From the NCBI GenBank assembly GCA_028023455.1, contig JAQFVV010013403.1:1-64000 (forward strand): a DNA stretch of 64,000 nt, read 5' to 3'. Positions 12,801 to 27,800 of the stretch are shown here, in pieces. The position numbers and the translations under genes are program-made. Source of the stretch: Epiperipatus broadwayi. Its lineage: Eukaryota; Onychophora; Udeonychophora; Euonychophora; Peripatidae. A model generated the notes under the pieces. That model was given only the letters and a program-made list of their open reading frames with translations. It ran no database searches and was not told the origin of the DNA. Numbering within the stretch: position 1 is the first letter of the stretch; the number at the start of each line of letters is the position of its first letter.

Positions 12801-15800
12801 GATCATTTGAAAGCTGCAAGACATTCTGAGAATTACAAGAAGTGATTTTCAATCAATCTTGAATAAATCTAAAAAAAATCTGTTGAATGATTTATACATG
12901 ATAGTGAATTCCTGCTATAACACTCATTAGGAGTCATATGGGTTTACATTTGACAACAACAAAAAAAATTGATTTATTAAACCTAAATAATAACTGACTA
13001 ACTTGTCAAATCACATTTTGTTATATCCGCCAATTATAATACTCACTGGCGAACAATCTATGCAGAAAGCTAACCCTTGCCCTGACTATATATGCATACA
13101 ATAATTTATAATCACAAAGACTAACCCAGGTAGAATAAGAAAAACAGATTTAATTATAATACACTAATATATACATATTTACACTAATACATTAAAACAA
13201 TCATAATCTATTTATTAACAAACCCGAAGGTATACCAAAATAATAATGAAGATCTATGCGACCTACTTTATAGTCCCTATGCTGACTCTTGGACGTTCGG
13301 AGACCAGCTGTCCGCTCTGGGGCTACCGTGCTAAATAAGCGACGTTCAGCACCTTTCCCAGTTCATCTGCATCGGTAGAGTTCCCAATTTTAAGTGTCCA
13401 AATGCTTTACACTTTCACTCATTTTTCCAGTCCTGATTTTCTGGATTTGATTGGCCAGATCTTGTCCGTCCTGGTCAGATCAATCCCTCCCAGTTTATCT
13501 TTTGGCTTAAGTTTTACTTTGATTGATTACCCTTTGCAGTTCGATTGCTTTTTAATTAATCATCTTGTTTATCTGCAAAGTTCCTTCGTTAATTAACCTT
13601 GCTATCTAAAAGGATTTGTTTACATGATGTTTTAGAACATAACACAACTATTAAAGTATAATATTATTTTAAATTAACAAAGTATTTTTATCTTCACATA
13701 TATATATAACTTACGTATGTATATGCGATAAATTATACAGATACATACGTTTAAATATTAAATCCCTATTTACAACATTTACTATTATTATTTTATGTGT
13801 ATGTGTATTTTAATTATACACATACATAACACATTTTATGAAAACTATGGAATATTAAATGCTTTTATCCAAGCCAAAAACTATATCCTTACGAAGCATA
13901 CTCCCAAAAGTCATCACTGCACTATATTTATTTCAAAAATATTAAATTCAAAGAAGTATTAGCATTATAATCATTATGTTATATCTGTAAAATAAACTGT
14001 AGTATATATTAGCAAATGGAATTTATATATGAATTTATTAAAATTAATGTTTTAGTTGCAAATTATCATTATAATAAAAGTTATACTTAAAATATTATAT
14101 CTCACCAAACACAATATCATCACTAATATAAATTTCTGACCTGATTTTATATAATAGCAGAAATGTTTATATTGTGCTAAAACGCAGAAAACGTGAAGCT
14201 ATAATAATAAACAAAATATAAAGGCTAAATGCTTTCAGGAATGTCAAGTTTTCATACTATGAATATGGGAACTAGACATTCCTGAAAGTGCTTAGCCTTT
14301 ATATTTTGTTTATTATTATAGCTTTATGTTTTCTGCATTTTAGCGCAATGTAAACATTACTTTGTTATATGTAAAGTATAATTAATTATTTAATAATAGC
14401 AGAAAATAAATTTTTCTATTTCTTTACTAAATAACTAATTTTCTAGAAATGCATTAGTACAAATTAATTTTATTCATATATTAAATCAAATAAACAAATT
14501 GCAAAGTTTTTGCAATTTTTCAATATGAGTGATATTTGCAATAGCATATGATAAGATTATATGAGGCCAATATTTGCAAAGAGTAGGGATAATTTTTTTT
14601 TATATGTTTTATTTGTGCTCTTAATAATGTAAAGGGCTTATTAAAGTTTATAATGTAACTCAAAAATTGGGATATTAAGATAAATGATGGATGGAAATCA
14701 AAAAGTACCATTAATGTTGAGCAGGTGCTACTACTTCGTCATAGTGGTATGTTTTCTTGTTTATATTTATCCCACTATAGCTTATCCAAAAGTTCTTGCA
14801 TTTACATATATTGTTTTATTTATTATCTTAAATAAGTTTAGATTATTTAAAATCATAAATAAGTAAAAGTCCTTTAAATTATTCTCTAAAGTGAAACAGT
14901 GCAAAGGGCATTAGTTGCCATACATTAATCAGCTGGTAAGGTTTTAATGTTTTTTTTTTTTTGTAGTTTATTTTCTAAAAAAAATTGCTGACACTATTTA
15001 GGTGGCTGTCTGATTTGATTATGTGCTGATTGAAATAATTTATTATCTGCTTAAAAATGCTCATCCACCTAATAACAAAATTTCAAAGTTCCATGAATCA
15101 AGGACATGATCATAGATGGCAGATGTACTGAACATACTATACTAAACTTGTAAAGGGGGGTGGGATTTTAAATTGTAGTGTTATTAAAAAGATGAAGAAT
15201 GGATGGGATGTAAGGAATAAACAAAAGGCAGTTGATTTAGATGTAAATGTAGATGTGGAGAGGGAATGGGTCTGTAAAATTAATGGTAAGCAAGTTATTT
15301 ATAAACTTAATGGAGAAGAAAGAATCAAAAAAATTTATAAAAGAGTAGTTAGGAAAGAAAAAATTGTTAAAATTGGGTATTTGAATATGCAAGGTGGTAG
15401 GAGACCAGAAAAGTGGCAGGAATTAAACAAAGCAATTGAAAATGAAGGGCTTGAGGTATTAGCAGTAGTGGAAACACATCTAAGAGAAGATGAAGAAGCT
15501 GTTTTGGAAGATTTGGTATAGCAGGGTATAAATAGAAAATGGAAAGAAGAAAAGGGTGGTGGTATAGGTGTTATATCAAAAAAATATTTAAATACTTTTA
15601 AATGCCAAGAACATTTGTGGTTTGAAACAAGGTTGGGAAAACAAGAATGGATGGTGGCTATAGTTTATATAGCTACTGGAGATACTCAAACTATAATGGA
15701 GTGGAACAATAGCATATATGAGTGCCTAGTTAAGGATATACAGAGTTTTAAAGAAAAGGGGAAGAGAATAATGGTTATAGGAGATATGAATGGGGGGCAT

Positions 15801-18800
15801 ATTGAAGAAATTGATGGTGTAGACAATAAGAATGGACAACTTTTGAAGAAATTTTGTCAGAGAGTAAATTTGAGCATTGGAAACTTATCAAATATTTATG
15901 AGGGACAATACACATGATCTAGGAATAATATATCCCACACTATAGATTATGTATTGGTAGAGAAAGAGGGAATGAATAAAGTACAGAAAATTAAGGTGCT
16001 TGATAATGAAGAGAGAGTAAGTAATAGTGATCATAATTTCTTTGTAATTGAAATGGTTAGTATGTAATGGAAAATAGAAATAAAAGTCGAAACAATAGTG
16101 AAAGATGTGGATGGAGAGTGAATGATAAGAATAAGTTAGAAGAGTTTGAAATACAAGTTGAAGAAACCATGAAAGAGTTGGTTGGAAATGAGTATGAGGA
16201 ATGGTGTGATGAAATAGAAAAAGTGGCAAATAGGGTTTTAGGTGAGAATATTCAGAAGAATAAAAGTAATAGAAAAATGTGAGTTAGTAAAAGTGTAAAA
16301 GAGAGGAAAAAAGCATGCAGAGAATATAAATGTGCTATTAAGAACGAAGAAAGTAAAAAAGATATTAATGCTAAATGGGAAAAGTACTTAGAAAAGAAGA
16401 AGTTAGCTAAAATAGATAATTATAGAGAGAGAATGAAACTAAATAGTAAATTATTGGATGATATTAATAAAAGTGGAAGAGATGGGAGTAAAAAATTTTG
16501 GAATTACATTAAAAGGAGAAATTTATGGGGGAGAGAAATAGTATTACTGGATGAGGAGGAGGGAATAGAGTGTAGCTCTAGAGAAGAATTAGAGAGAATA
16601 TTGAATAGTTATATAATGGATATAGAAAAGATATTAGATGTGAAGGACAGAGGGATAGAAAATATGAAAGCATATAGTAATGGGAATATTAGGTTTACAG
16701 AAAATGAACTGAATGAGGCAGGGAAGAAATTGAGAAGTGGTAAAGTAAGAGGGTTAGATGGATGGGCAGCAGAGATAGTAATGAAGTTAGGGTGTAGGGC
16801 AAAAGTAAAGTTACTATCATGTTTTAATAAGGTGGCACAGAAGAGAGTTTTTTCGGGTAGCTGGAGTAATACAAGAGTAAGATTATTATTTAAAGGAAAA
16901 GGTAAGGATCATAGAAAGTTAAATAATTATAGATCAATAGTGGTAACATCAGTTTTATATAAAGTTTTTTCATATATAGTGGCTGGAAGAATTGCAAAGT
17001 GGATGGAAGAAAATAATATAGTGGGGGAAATGCAAGGAGGCTTTAGGTCAGATAGGCATATAGGAGATACTTTATTTGTAGTTGCACAACTTATAGATAT
17101 GAGTAGAAATTCAGATAGACAGTTATATATGAGTTTTATAGATATAGAGAAGGCATATGATAGAGTGAATAGAAGTAGATTATGGATAAGTTTAGCAAAT
17201 CTGGGAATGGATGAAGCTTTAGTGGGTGTTAATTGAGAAATTATATGAAAATAATTACTATACATATCAATTAGGGGATATAGAATCAGTTAAAGTTAAA
17301 AATGGGGTGGGACTGAGGCAAGGATGCCCTATGTCACCTATTTTGTTTGTGTTGTATTTGAGTGAAATGGAGAGAGCAATAGAAAGTCTTGGAAGAGGGA
17401 TAGAGATACCGTTAATAGGTGGCAAGAGAGTATATACATTGTCGGGTCTTTTTTTTGCGGATGATGTCTTTTTGTGTGCAGAAAGAGGAGAAGATATGGA
17501 AGTTATGCTGAGGACATGCACAAGGGTGGGTAAAGATATGGGGATTAAATTTAGTGAAGAAAAATAAAATATAATGATGGTGAATACTGGGGAAAGAGAA
17601 GACAAAGATTTCTTATTGGGGGATTTAAAGTTAAGTGTGGTGAATAGATATAGTTATTTGGGAATCATCTTGAGTAATAAGAAAAATTGCTTGGATGAAT
17701 GGGAGAAAAAATTGATAAATGAAGCAAAGAAAAGAAAGGGATTGATAAAGAAATTAACAGTGTTTTCATATAATAAATATGATGTAGCTAGAATTGTATG
17801 GAAGGGAGTGGCAGTAGCAGGATTAGATACGGCAATGATGTGTTATGTGTTAGTAAAGGGGTATTAGATTGCTTAGAAAAAGTACAAAGGGAAGTAGGAA
17901 GACATGCATTAGATGCTGAAGTGTGGACAGCAAAGGAGGCAATTCAAGGAGAAATGGGATGGTCAAGTATTTATATGAGGGATGCAAAAAGCAAATTGAA
18001 AATGTTCGGTAGATTGCAGTTTATGGATAATAAAAGAATAGCCAAAATAGTATTTAATTGGGTTACAAGTAAAGGGCAGGCAACAAGATGGGTGAGAAAG
18101 GTAATGCGCTATGCAGAAGATTTGGATAAAGAAGTTATGTCAGTATACTTGTACCAAAGGTGGGATGATTGTGTTAGGAGGATTGTCGAGTGTTATAGTG
18201 GTAAGGAGTGGGATAGAAGAATAGATGCATTAATAAAGAATAGGGATTTGGAGAGATGGAGAACTAGTATGGAGAGTAAAACAAGTTTAAATATATATAG
18301 AAGTAAACAGAACATTGGGTGCGAGTTAATTTATGATAATAGTAAGGAAAGTAGTTTATTGTTTAAGGCTCGAACGGGATCTTTAGCAACAAGGGAATAT
18401 ACACGTAAATGGAAAAATATGGGTGATTTAGTCTGCAAGTTGTGTAAGGAAGGCATAGAAAATATTAGGCATCTGTTACTTCAATGTAAATGCTTGGAAG
18501 CAGAAAGGGTACAAACAATAAAGTTATGGAAGATTAAATATGAACAAAGTGATTATACAGAAAGTGAGTTACTGGTTTTTATGCTAGGTTTGGGAAAATA
18601 GAAGGGGGATTTAGATATGAAAGTCATGGAATTGACAAAGATTATGTTGTGGAAATGGGATGGAACAGATTATGGGAAAACTTAGGGTGGACAATGGAAA
18701 AGGAAGGTAAAATGGCTAATAGGTTTCTCTGAGCATAGCTGCTAAGTGATTCCTGACTCAGTTTAAAGAGATGTCACAATGCATCACATAACATCACACC

Positions 18801-21800
18801 ACTATGAATCACAAATTAATCAGATATGATATTTATGTTTGTTACATTATTCCATAAGTATTTTATAGCCTTTTTTTTGTTTTATTATTATTATTTTATT
18901 AATTTATAATTTTTCATTATTTTATATCAAATATTTTATATTAAATATTTTACTTCTAATTTATCACTTAACATTAGAATTTTAATCTTTTTAATCCATA
19001 CAGTGAGGCTTTTTAACATAGCTGCCTTGGAGAAAAACAATTATCACATTCTTATGAAAAATATCAAATTATGGAATCATTTTCAAATAAAAACTTTAAC
19101 AACTTTGTATTATGCTGATTTTAAAGTAAATACATATATCAAACAATACATTATTTAAATTTAGTCAATTTTATAATTATTATAAACTATTTTAACTATA
19201 GTTTTATTATTATTTGTAATTCTTATCAGAAATGCAAATTGATAAAAATTAAAAGTACATTTATATAGCAATATGTCACTGTTAAAATATAGAAATACAT
19301 AAATCAATAACAATCCATAAAATAAAATATAAGTCCATATAATATAAATTAATTGTCAACACAAATATAATAAAAATGTAATATATATAAATTAATAATA
19401 TATATATAAATTTGACTATCAAAATAATAAACAGATATTTCAAAAGTATAAGATAAAATCTTAAGCAAATGCTATATAAACTATATATATAAATATCTAC
19501 AGTAATATACAATCAAATATACGTTCAATTTATAATCTATTATGTAAAATTACATTTGATGTTTATACATATACTTTATAACATGATTACATATATATAT
19601 TTAAAATTTTATTTTGGAAATATAGTCGAATATATATTAATTTATAGATCTATATATTACATTTGTAATGCATTTATATCAATGTAATAAATTAAAAGAT
19701 TTATTAGCACAGTTTCAAATTGTAATTTTAAACAGAAAAGTAATCAACCCTTTGCACATGCACTTTACTGTTATATTCAATCACTATTATTTTTGTTGAG
19801 TGTTAGGAAACTCAATCAAGACACAAAATAGTGTCTGAAAAATGAGTGACCATTTTATCTTTTATACCTAAATTCAGTTATATAGGCCAATCTTAAGATA
19901 TCTTGGAATAAGAGCATGAAGATTTTATATTATTCACTTTACCATTTTCTTTTTTATGTGTATTAACATTTTTGAAATTTTATCATTTACTGCATGTTAA
20001 CATTAAGAGATGTTAGAATCAGTATAATAAACCAAGAGATTTACTAACAGTTTTAAACTAATTTTAAATAGAAGTTGATCAACTCTTTACACATGTGTTG
20101 TACTGTTATATTCAATCAAAGTTGTTATTGTTAAATATTAGGAAACTTGATCCAAGGACAAGATAGAATCTTTGAAAAGATAAGAGCAGCCATTTTATAT
20201 TTTGTACCTAAATTCAATTATTGTGCATATTAAAGAAAATGGAAGTGAATAATATAAAATCTTCATGCTCTTATTCAAATTATGCTGGTCTATATAATTG
20301 AATTTAGATACAAAACATAAGATGGCCGTTATCTTTTCAAAGACTATTTTATTGACTGCTAATATTATTAATGTTTGCCATCAACTGCTGTTTTTCAATA
20401 TTTTTATACTGAATTTGGTGAATTACAATTTATGTTTTATGGATTTATAAAGAAACTATTATCTTTTGATGTACTATATAATAATTCACTATATATTTTA
20501 TCTGATTATGTATAATTTCCTATCACTTAAATATTATTAAATATATTTTTCCATCTAATCATGTAACTTTTACTTGAATTATGTCTATGGATTTTAAATT
20601 CATTTTTTTTGTATATGATATTTATATTGATTAAATTTCTGGTTATTATCATCATAGTTTATGTCCAAGCTTACCTAAATCTTTATGATCTTTGATTCTC
20701 TTCTTATAGTATATTATATTGTTTAGATCTAAAAATTAGGAAATTTCAGAAAATTATGTATTTTAACTTGTTCAATGCAGAAATTGTCTCAGATTGCCTA
20801 CTCTATCTCCTTTCAAAGCATAATATTGCATTTCAGTTTTCAGAAAAACTATTAAAAAATACAAAATCATGTTATATATTATTTGATTTTGTATTAAATT
20901 AGCTTTCACAATACATATATCAGTTTTCAATAGGTTGAAAACTGACAAGTTTATGAAAATTTTAAATTATTTATTATATTAAGATTTTTTTTTTTTTATT
21001 TCAGCTTATACAAATAAAAAAAGTTACAACTTTTAAAAAGAATTCAAAATGCTTTTGAAATATTTTTATTATTCTAAATACATTTAAATTTTATTATAAT
21101 TATAATAGAAATATTACAAAATATTTATAGTTCAATTTTCAGGAATTATTTTTAGTAAGGTAGGTCACATACTTTCATAATCTGGTCTACTCTTCCTTTT
21201 TTTTTGAAAATCTTCAATGAAAAAAAATCTTCAATTCAAATTTGTGGGACATTATTCAAGTTACAAGATTAACTACATAGACAATCATGTGAGAATATAT
21301 TACTAGGACAAATTGCAAGGTATTTGAATGGAATTGTTCTGTGAAGTATTATATTCCTAAACATTACATATTTAATCAACAGTAAAAACCATTTGCATGC
21401 AATTAAAATTATTAGTAATTGGCAAGGGTACAGAATTACTTTTCTTTTGATGTACAAAATTTTGAAAAAAAAGTTTATTCCAAAATTTAAAGCTTTTTCA
21501 TCTTTTCTAAAGATAAAAGAGATTATGATTTTTGAAAACAGATTAAAATACTTTTGAAATTTTAATGATACAAGTATTTTTATATTTTATTACAATTTTG
21601 AAACTTTAATGTTATGATATATTTTTTAATTTTTAGGATAAATTATTTTTATAATCATTAATTATAATATATATATATATGTATAATTCATAAAAAATAT
21701 TCTTTCATATGCATTATATATATTGTACCGGGTTCGATCTGTTGAAGATCACACTTACCCTGCAAGCTTGGCTTAGCTGTGTTTCTCCTTATTATAATAC

Positions 21801-24800
21801 ATTTATAATCTTATTTAATTATAAATATTACGTGAACGAACCGGCACGTTCGAGCAAAGTGGAGAATACTATTATTGTTGTCAATAATACCCACGATCAG
21901 ACCGAGCTATGCAACGTATAACATGGTCATATTTTCAGATCTTGTCCCACCTCGGCTGCTAGATTCAAACCCCTACTATCCAAACACTTTATTTGTTTCG
22001 GAGTAAACCCCAGGTGCCAGCTAGTCTAAAACTAACATGTTCGGACAGTAGGCCTATAATCCAGTGCTCGAAAAATCCCTTAACTAGATCAGTCTATTTT
22101 TTAATTCAATAACAAAATATGGTTTCAATTAGTGGTGAAAAGAATTGACCGACAAATAAAGCTTTAAGTTTAAAGACAATTTATTTTAATTAACATTTAT
22201 TAAACTAATTTTAAATATTTTATAAATCTTATTTACTAATATAACACACGCACATTTATAATTTACACTATAATATCTTAGGAGAAAGCATTAAATAACA
22301 TTTGAAATTTAAAATACAATGAAATCCATATACTAGCACATGAATACACATAACCTTTTAAACACACATATTAATAGTTCGTCTATGTATGCAATATAGT
22401 TCTTAAACTTGACTCTTGAGGTTTTACGAATGCGATGGCTACTTTAGAAATAAGAAAATGTTATTACTTAGGATTTTGAGTGTGAATATGTCTTGCTGTT
22501 TGCTGCTTCTAGTGAAGTATTTCTAACTGGTTAGATTTGAAGTTTTCTTGTGGAGATTTGATGCTGATTATTCCGAGGCATTTTCTTTAAGACAATTAGA
22601 TATTGAGCGGCTTCAGATTGTTACTCAGGCATCACTTATTAGGTAGATTGGCTGTTTTTATCGAACTTCAGGCTGGAGAAAGTCGTATGTTTCCGAGGGT
22701 TTAACACTGCATTCTTGATTCTGGATATATAATAAGCTGACTGATATAACTCACTGATAAATTGTACTGAACTGTTATCTCAAACGCAATTCACTGCAAC
22801 TTTAACGCAACTAACCTGACTAACTGTCCAATAAAAATTTGTCTATTTATACTTATGACGTGTTGTCATTTTGATATCCTCCAGCAATATCTGTTGTCAA
22901 AATTCCTTTGATAATCTTTTAATTACGTGTTTTTGAAGATATCGTTTAATTAGTAGCCATGCAAACATGTTGTTTTTATATTTTTATTAGTAGCCACCGC
23001 TGAGTGTTTTTTAATTTTTTAACTTTCATTTATTTTTCAATATAATTTTAACACGCACATATACACACATTTGTCATTTTTTTGTTTACTCTCGCACATA
23101 TATATTTTATTAATAAGCTTACACTTACGCACATGTATAATTTAAGATCAATTCATAATTTAGTTTTTAAGATTACTTTTTTTCTTTAACTCGAATGAAA
23201 AGAGATTCATATTTTTAAACTTTACGTTACATTTTAACTAATAATAATAAGAAAAACTCTACTTCTTTTTTTTAAACCTTTAGACTTTTAATCTTACATT
23301 TTCTTTGATGAAAGATTTTTATTTTAATAATTTTTTTAAACAAAATTATTATATGCCAACACAATGTTGGTATAATATATATACATAAATTGATATGTTT
23401 GCTGCTTTGAATATTTTTACATAAATTTATGGGGCAAATATAAAACAATTATATAGTAATGGTCAGGGTCATTGGAATAATGGATATGAGATATAATATG
23501 AGACTATACTTTGCATACATTAATATGCATGTACAGTAAGAAAATGATATTAACTAGCCAAATCAAAGATTACATGAGTTACTCCTGGATGAAATGGAAT
23601 ATGGAATTTCTATCCAGACCTGATAATTTTCATACAAATAATTAAAACTACACATTATTTAAATAAATAAATAAAATAAAAAATAAGCAAAATAATTTAT
23701 TTACAAATTCAATTTTCAGTTCAATTGCTTCAATTCTATACTGAAGCAAATAGGTATTCTCCATTAAGAAATGTTTACAAACTATATGTCCAATAAACTG
23801 TTATTAATACTCCTTTAAATTATATTTTTCCAATTTAAATAATATATATATATGTTGATGCCTATTTAGTTTTAAATAACTAGCAATATTATTTCTTTAA
23901 TAGTCTCATCTCTAAATTATCTTTTAGTTGATGTTTTATAAGTATATGTGGAAAAACATATCACACAAGTAATAACATTCATATATTATTAAATCCAAGA
24001 TTTATTTCTGTTCATCTTTAAAATGTTAACTTCAAAAGTTTCTGGCTTCAATTGCAACAAAGTTCCATTTTTAAAATTTCTTTGTATTTATTTCAAATTT
24101 GTGGGGAAAAGGTATGGACTATGCATGCATGAATTACATCATTACTTTATGTTTTATTATGATATATGCCTTGTTTTTTTATCACAAAATTTAAATTTTT
24201 TATGAATTTTTATTTAAACAGTATCATTTAATTTTTTTCCTCCCTCAGTTTAATTGTTTTATGAAGAAAAGACTGCATTAAATTTTTGGATAGAAAAATA
24301 ATAGATTCTGACGTAAATCAAATTTCTAGGTCCTTAGATTCCAAAGATCTTTATCATGTAGCAATTTATTTACAAAATACACTTTTGGAAGATAAATCAA
24401 TTTTTTTAGCAGTAAAAAAAATGAAAGGATAGGCACCCTGTATTTATTGATGCTGCCATGACAACTGAAAGTGCCACCGAACATAATGGAAAAAGCAAGT
24501 GAGTGTAGGGCTTTATATAAATCAGATCTGAAGTTTCTCTTAATACATAGGATTAGTAAATTTATATATTTTTTATTTACTTTTCATTTATACACCCTTT
24601 TAATAAAATTATTAGCAAGACTAATAAATATGCTAATTAAAAAAGGTGTGGAATTGAAAACATTATCAAATTGTGAATTGTTTATTTTTGCTAGGATAAC
24701 AAATTTCTTGTAAAACCCATATAGTTCAGTTGGGGAAATTTGGTATTCATATTCTGGTATAAGTCTGAGACGCAGCCTTATTTTGTAGGCATAATGATCT

Positions 24801-27800
24801 GCATTAGGTTTCATAATTTAATATCATGCCTGCATTTCAATTAATGAAAAAATGCTAGACAACAAAAGTAAAGACTTTGACCGAATATATAAAATTAGGC
24901 CTATATATTATAGTTATGGGTATGCTAGACAACAAAAGTGAAGACTTTGACCGAATATATAAAATTAGGCATATATATTATAGTTATGGGTGAATTTTGT
25001 TTAGCTTATTTAGAAGTTAATATATTGACAGAAATTTTTATCTTTAAGAAAAAATATATATGAAGTGATTATAAAAGCCTTCCTTATAAATGAATATTAG
25101 ATATATCTGTTGTGAACAATTTTATTTTAAAATTTATATTGTAGCTATGATTTATTTTCTTTGCACCAGAATAAAAAAATCTATAATATTCATATTTATC
25201 TTATTAAACACATTTTTAAATTATTAAAGTACATTTTAAACATATTATATATGAGTGAAAATTTTTATATAAATAGCCATAAGTTAACAAATGCATATAT
25301 TTTAAAATAGAATTCAAAGATTTACTTTAGAGATAATAAATTAGTTGTATTGAAATAATGATAACAAAAGGATGTTTATTTCACTTTATTAACATTTTAA
25401 ACTTTGTTTTAAAGTAGATTTTGTTTAAAAAAATAAATGAATAGTTCAGAAATTATGATGTATATTTATTTCTTTATAAAGTAATGTAAATTATTTAAAG
25501 GAAATTATTTATTTTTTAGAATTTTTAAACACTTATTATTATGGAAAATCTTTAGAATGATTGTTTGAGCTGAGAACATAACACAGTTTTAAACAGAGGA
25601 TTATGACCCAAAAAAATGTATATCAGATTGTCCATTGATTGATATCTTGCCAATCTTTATTTATAGTTAAATAATAATAATTATATGATTGTTTTATATT
25701 GGATGTAAGCATATTGGAGCTCATAAGTTAAATTCAATCTAATTAAATGAATTTTCTCCCATATGAATACATATTAACCTAAAATATGGATGTATATTTT
25801 ATTTTTTATACATTGGATTTATCCCTAAGTATCATATAATATAAGGTGTGTAAATATTGTAAATAAATTTTGTTGAATTATATATTATTTTAAGTTTAAT
25901 TGTTCCTTTCTCTCTTATTTCAAATCTACTTAAATATAGCTATACATACACACATCATGTGATGCATTGCCATATTTTTCTTTTGAGCTAAGGAAGGCGT
26001 TGAATCTGACCTGTAGATGGTACCTAATCTGCAGGATGGCAGATAAGTTTTAAATAACTAAATAGCATCTATAATGGCAAGGGATAGATCCTCTCCATAC
26101 TTAGACATGTTTGAGGGGAATGATGAACAGTAAAACCATCATTAGTTAGGGTGTTAAGTTTAAAAAGTCTGTTGTTATTTCTAACACCTATTATATCCAG
26201 GGTTTAAATCCTCATACATTCTTACAAAGAATATATATATATCTAAAAAGAAAAGGTATTCTAATAGTGAATAAGAACAAATTAACTTTGCCATAATGAT
26301 GAGACTAAGTGTTGGAAATGCATTTGGCTAATAACTAGATATTGAAAATTTATTTAATTTACATTAGAAGCATAAACTAGATATTTGATATTACATTCTT
26401 GTGTAGCCATTATAACAATCATACTCTGATAAAAAAAAAAAATCTCAACTGATTGGAAAAAGAGAGAAAAAGAAATAGCTTAGTCAATAGAATTTGTTAA
26501 AAATTTTGAGTAGAGGTATTACCAATGTTTACATTGGTTAGAAAAATAAATATATCGTAATAAAATATTATAACATGTAATACAACACAAACATTCAGTA
26601 AACAATATTTGTCAGTATATATATGCATTTATTTTGTAATTTAATTAAAATTAACGTTGAGAACTTTAGACGTAAGCTAGTAAATTAATAAAGAGAAAAT
26701 AAACCTACTGTTAAATTTTAATAAGTAACAGATTATTTAATAGAGTAAACAGGAAATTATTTAATTTTTTTTTAAATATAAAGATAAATAAATCAAAAAC
26801 GGAATATAAAATTTTTGTGACAAAGTTTTTTAAAAAAAAAAAATCAAATAGTTTTCATGATCTAAAATGCTAAAAGTTTTAGTAATTTTGTGTGCATGTT
26901 TTAAAAGAGTTCTGTAATAATTGAATATGAATTCATATATACAAAGGTAATGACAGAATATTTTCTCTATAATCATATTATTATTACTTTAATAGTATTA
27001 CTAAGTAATAAGTCAAGTATTATTATTTTAGAAGAAAGTGTTGGTCTTCTTACTTCATTAGAATACTTATTCATTATTATTATTATCAGTCTTATATGTT
27101 TGATTGTCAGTACGCTAGAACTATTTCAATTGCTATGGTTTTCTAGATAACAAAATCTCTTACTCCATCATATAGTTATTGGGATCGCTTTCTTTTCTAG
27201 ATGTTTTAATTGCAAGAAAATGTGATGAAACATTATCAATATCAGTTTACAGAAAATCCACCCATACAAACAGATATCTCAATTTTAATTCTCATCATCA
27301 TCCTGCACAAATTTTTCTGCAGCAAAAAATCTTTTGACTAGAGCTTGTAATTTATCTGATAAAGAATATCTTATTCAAGAAATAGAACTTACAAAAAATA
27401 TTCTACTTTCTAATAATTATAATTAAAACATCATATGTAAGGCTTTACATAATATTAATACTAAAAAGAAAAAAGAGGATAGAATTGATAATTCCTCTTT
27501 TAATAGAGTAATTTTACCTTACATTAAAGGAATTACTGATAAAACCAGTAGAAGACTATCTTGTTTTAATATAAAGATTACTTTTTTCTACTGGCAAAAA
27601 GTTGGTGATTTTTTATATAAATCTAGACGGAATATTTTCGGAACACCAAGGAGTTTATGAAATTCCATGTTTGCAGTGTTCAAGAAGCTATGTGGGTCAG
27701 TCTAATAGATGAATAAATGTCAGAATTAAGGAACATAGAAATGCTTTTAATCAAAAAATTAGCACATCAGTTTTTACTTCCCATTTTTTAGAAATTGGTC

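Larger units (their letters stand above)
15130..18800 (+). mobile_element. Near full-length non-LTR retrotransposon (LINE), broken ORF2
   Basis: An APE-type LINE lies in sense orientation within intron 1. ORF2 begins about 15192. Endonuclease motifs appear in order: NMQGG (about 15.38 kb), ETHL (15.47), GGGIGVI (15.56), GDMNGG (15.78), SDHNFF (16.03). Reverse transcriptase motifs follow: [10 protein letters not shown] (17.13), LRQGCPMSP (17.31), FADD (17.46). The tail carries a CCHC knuckle CKLC-x8-H-x4-C (18.44-18.49). The frame is interrupted by stops, including 15519-15521, 15915-15917, 16280-16282 and 17234-17236, and by shifts, so it cannot be autonomous now. The layout resembles CR1/Jockey/I-like elements; the exact clade is not assigned. 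No separate ORF1 is recognised. The 3' end (near TCACATAAC) was set by comparison with the related copy at 30.7-34.2 kb. Confidence 0.88.
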
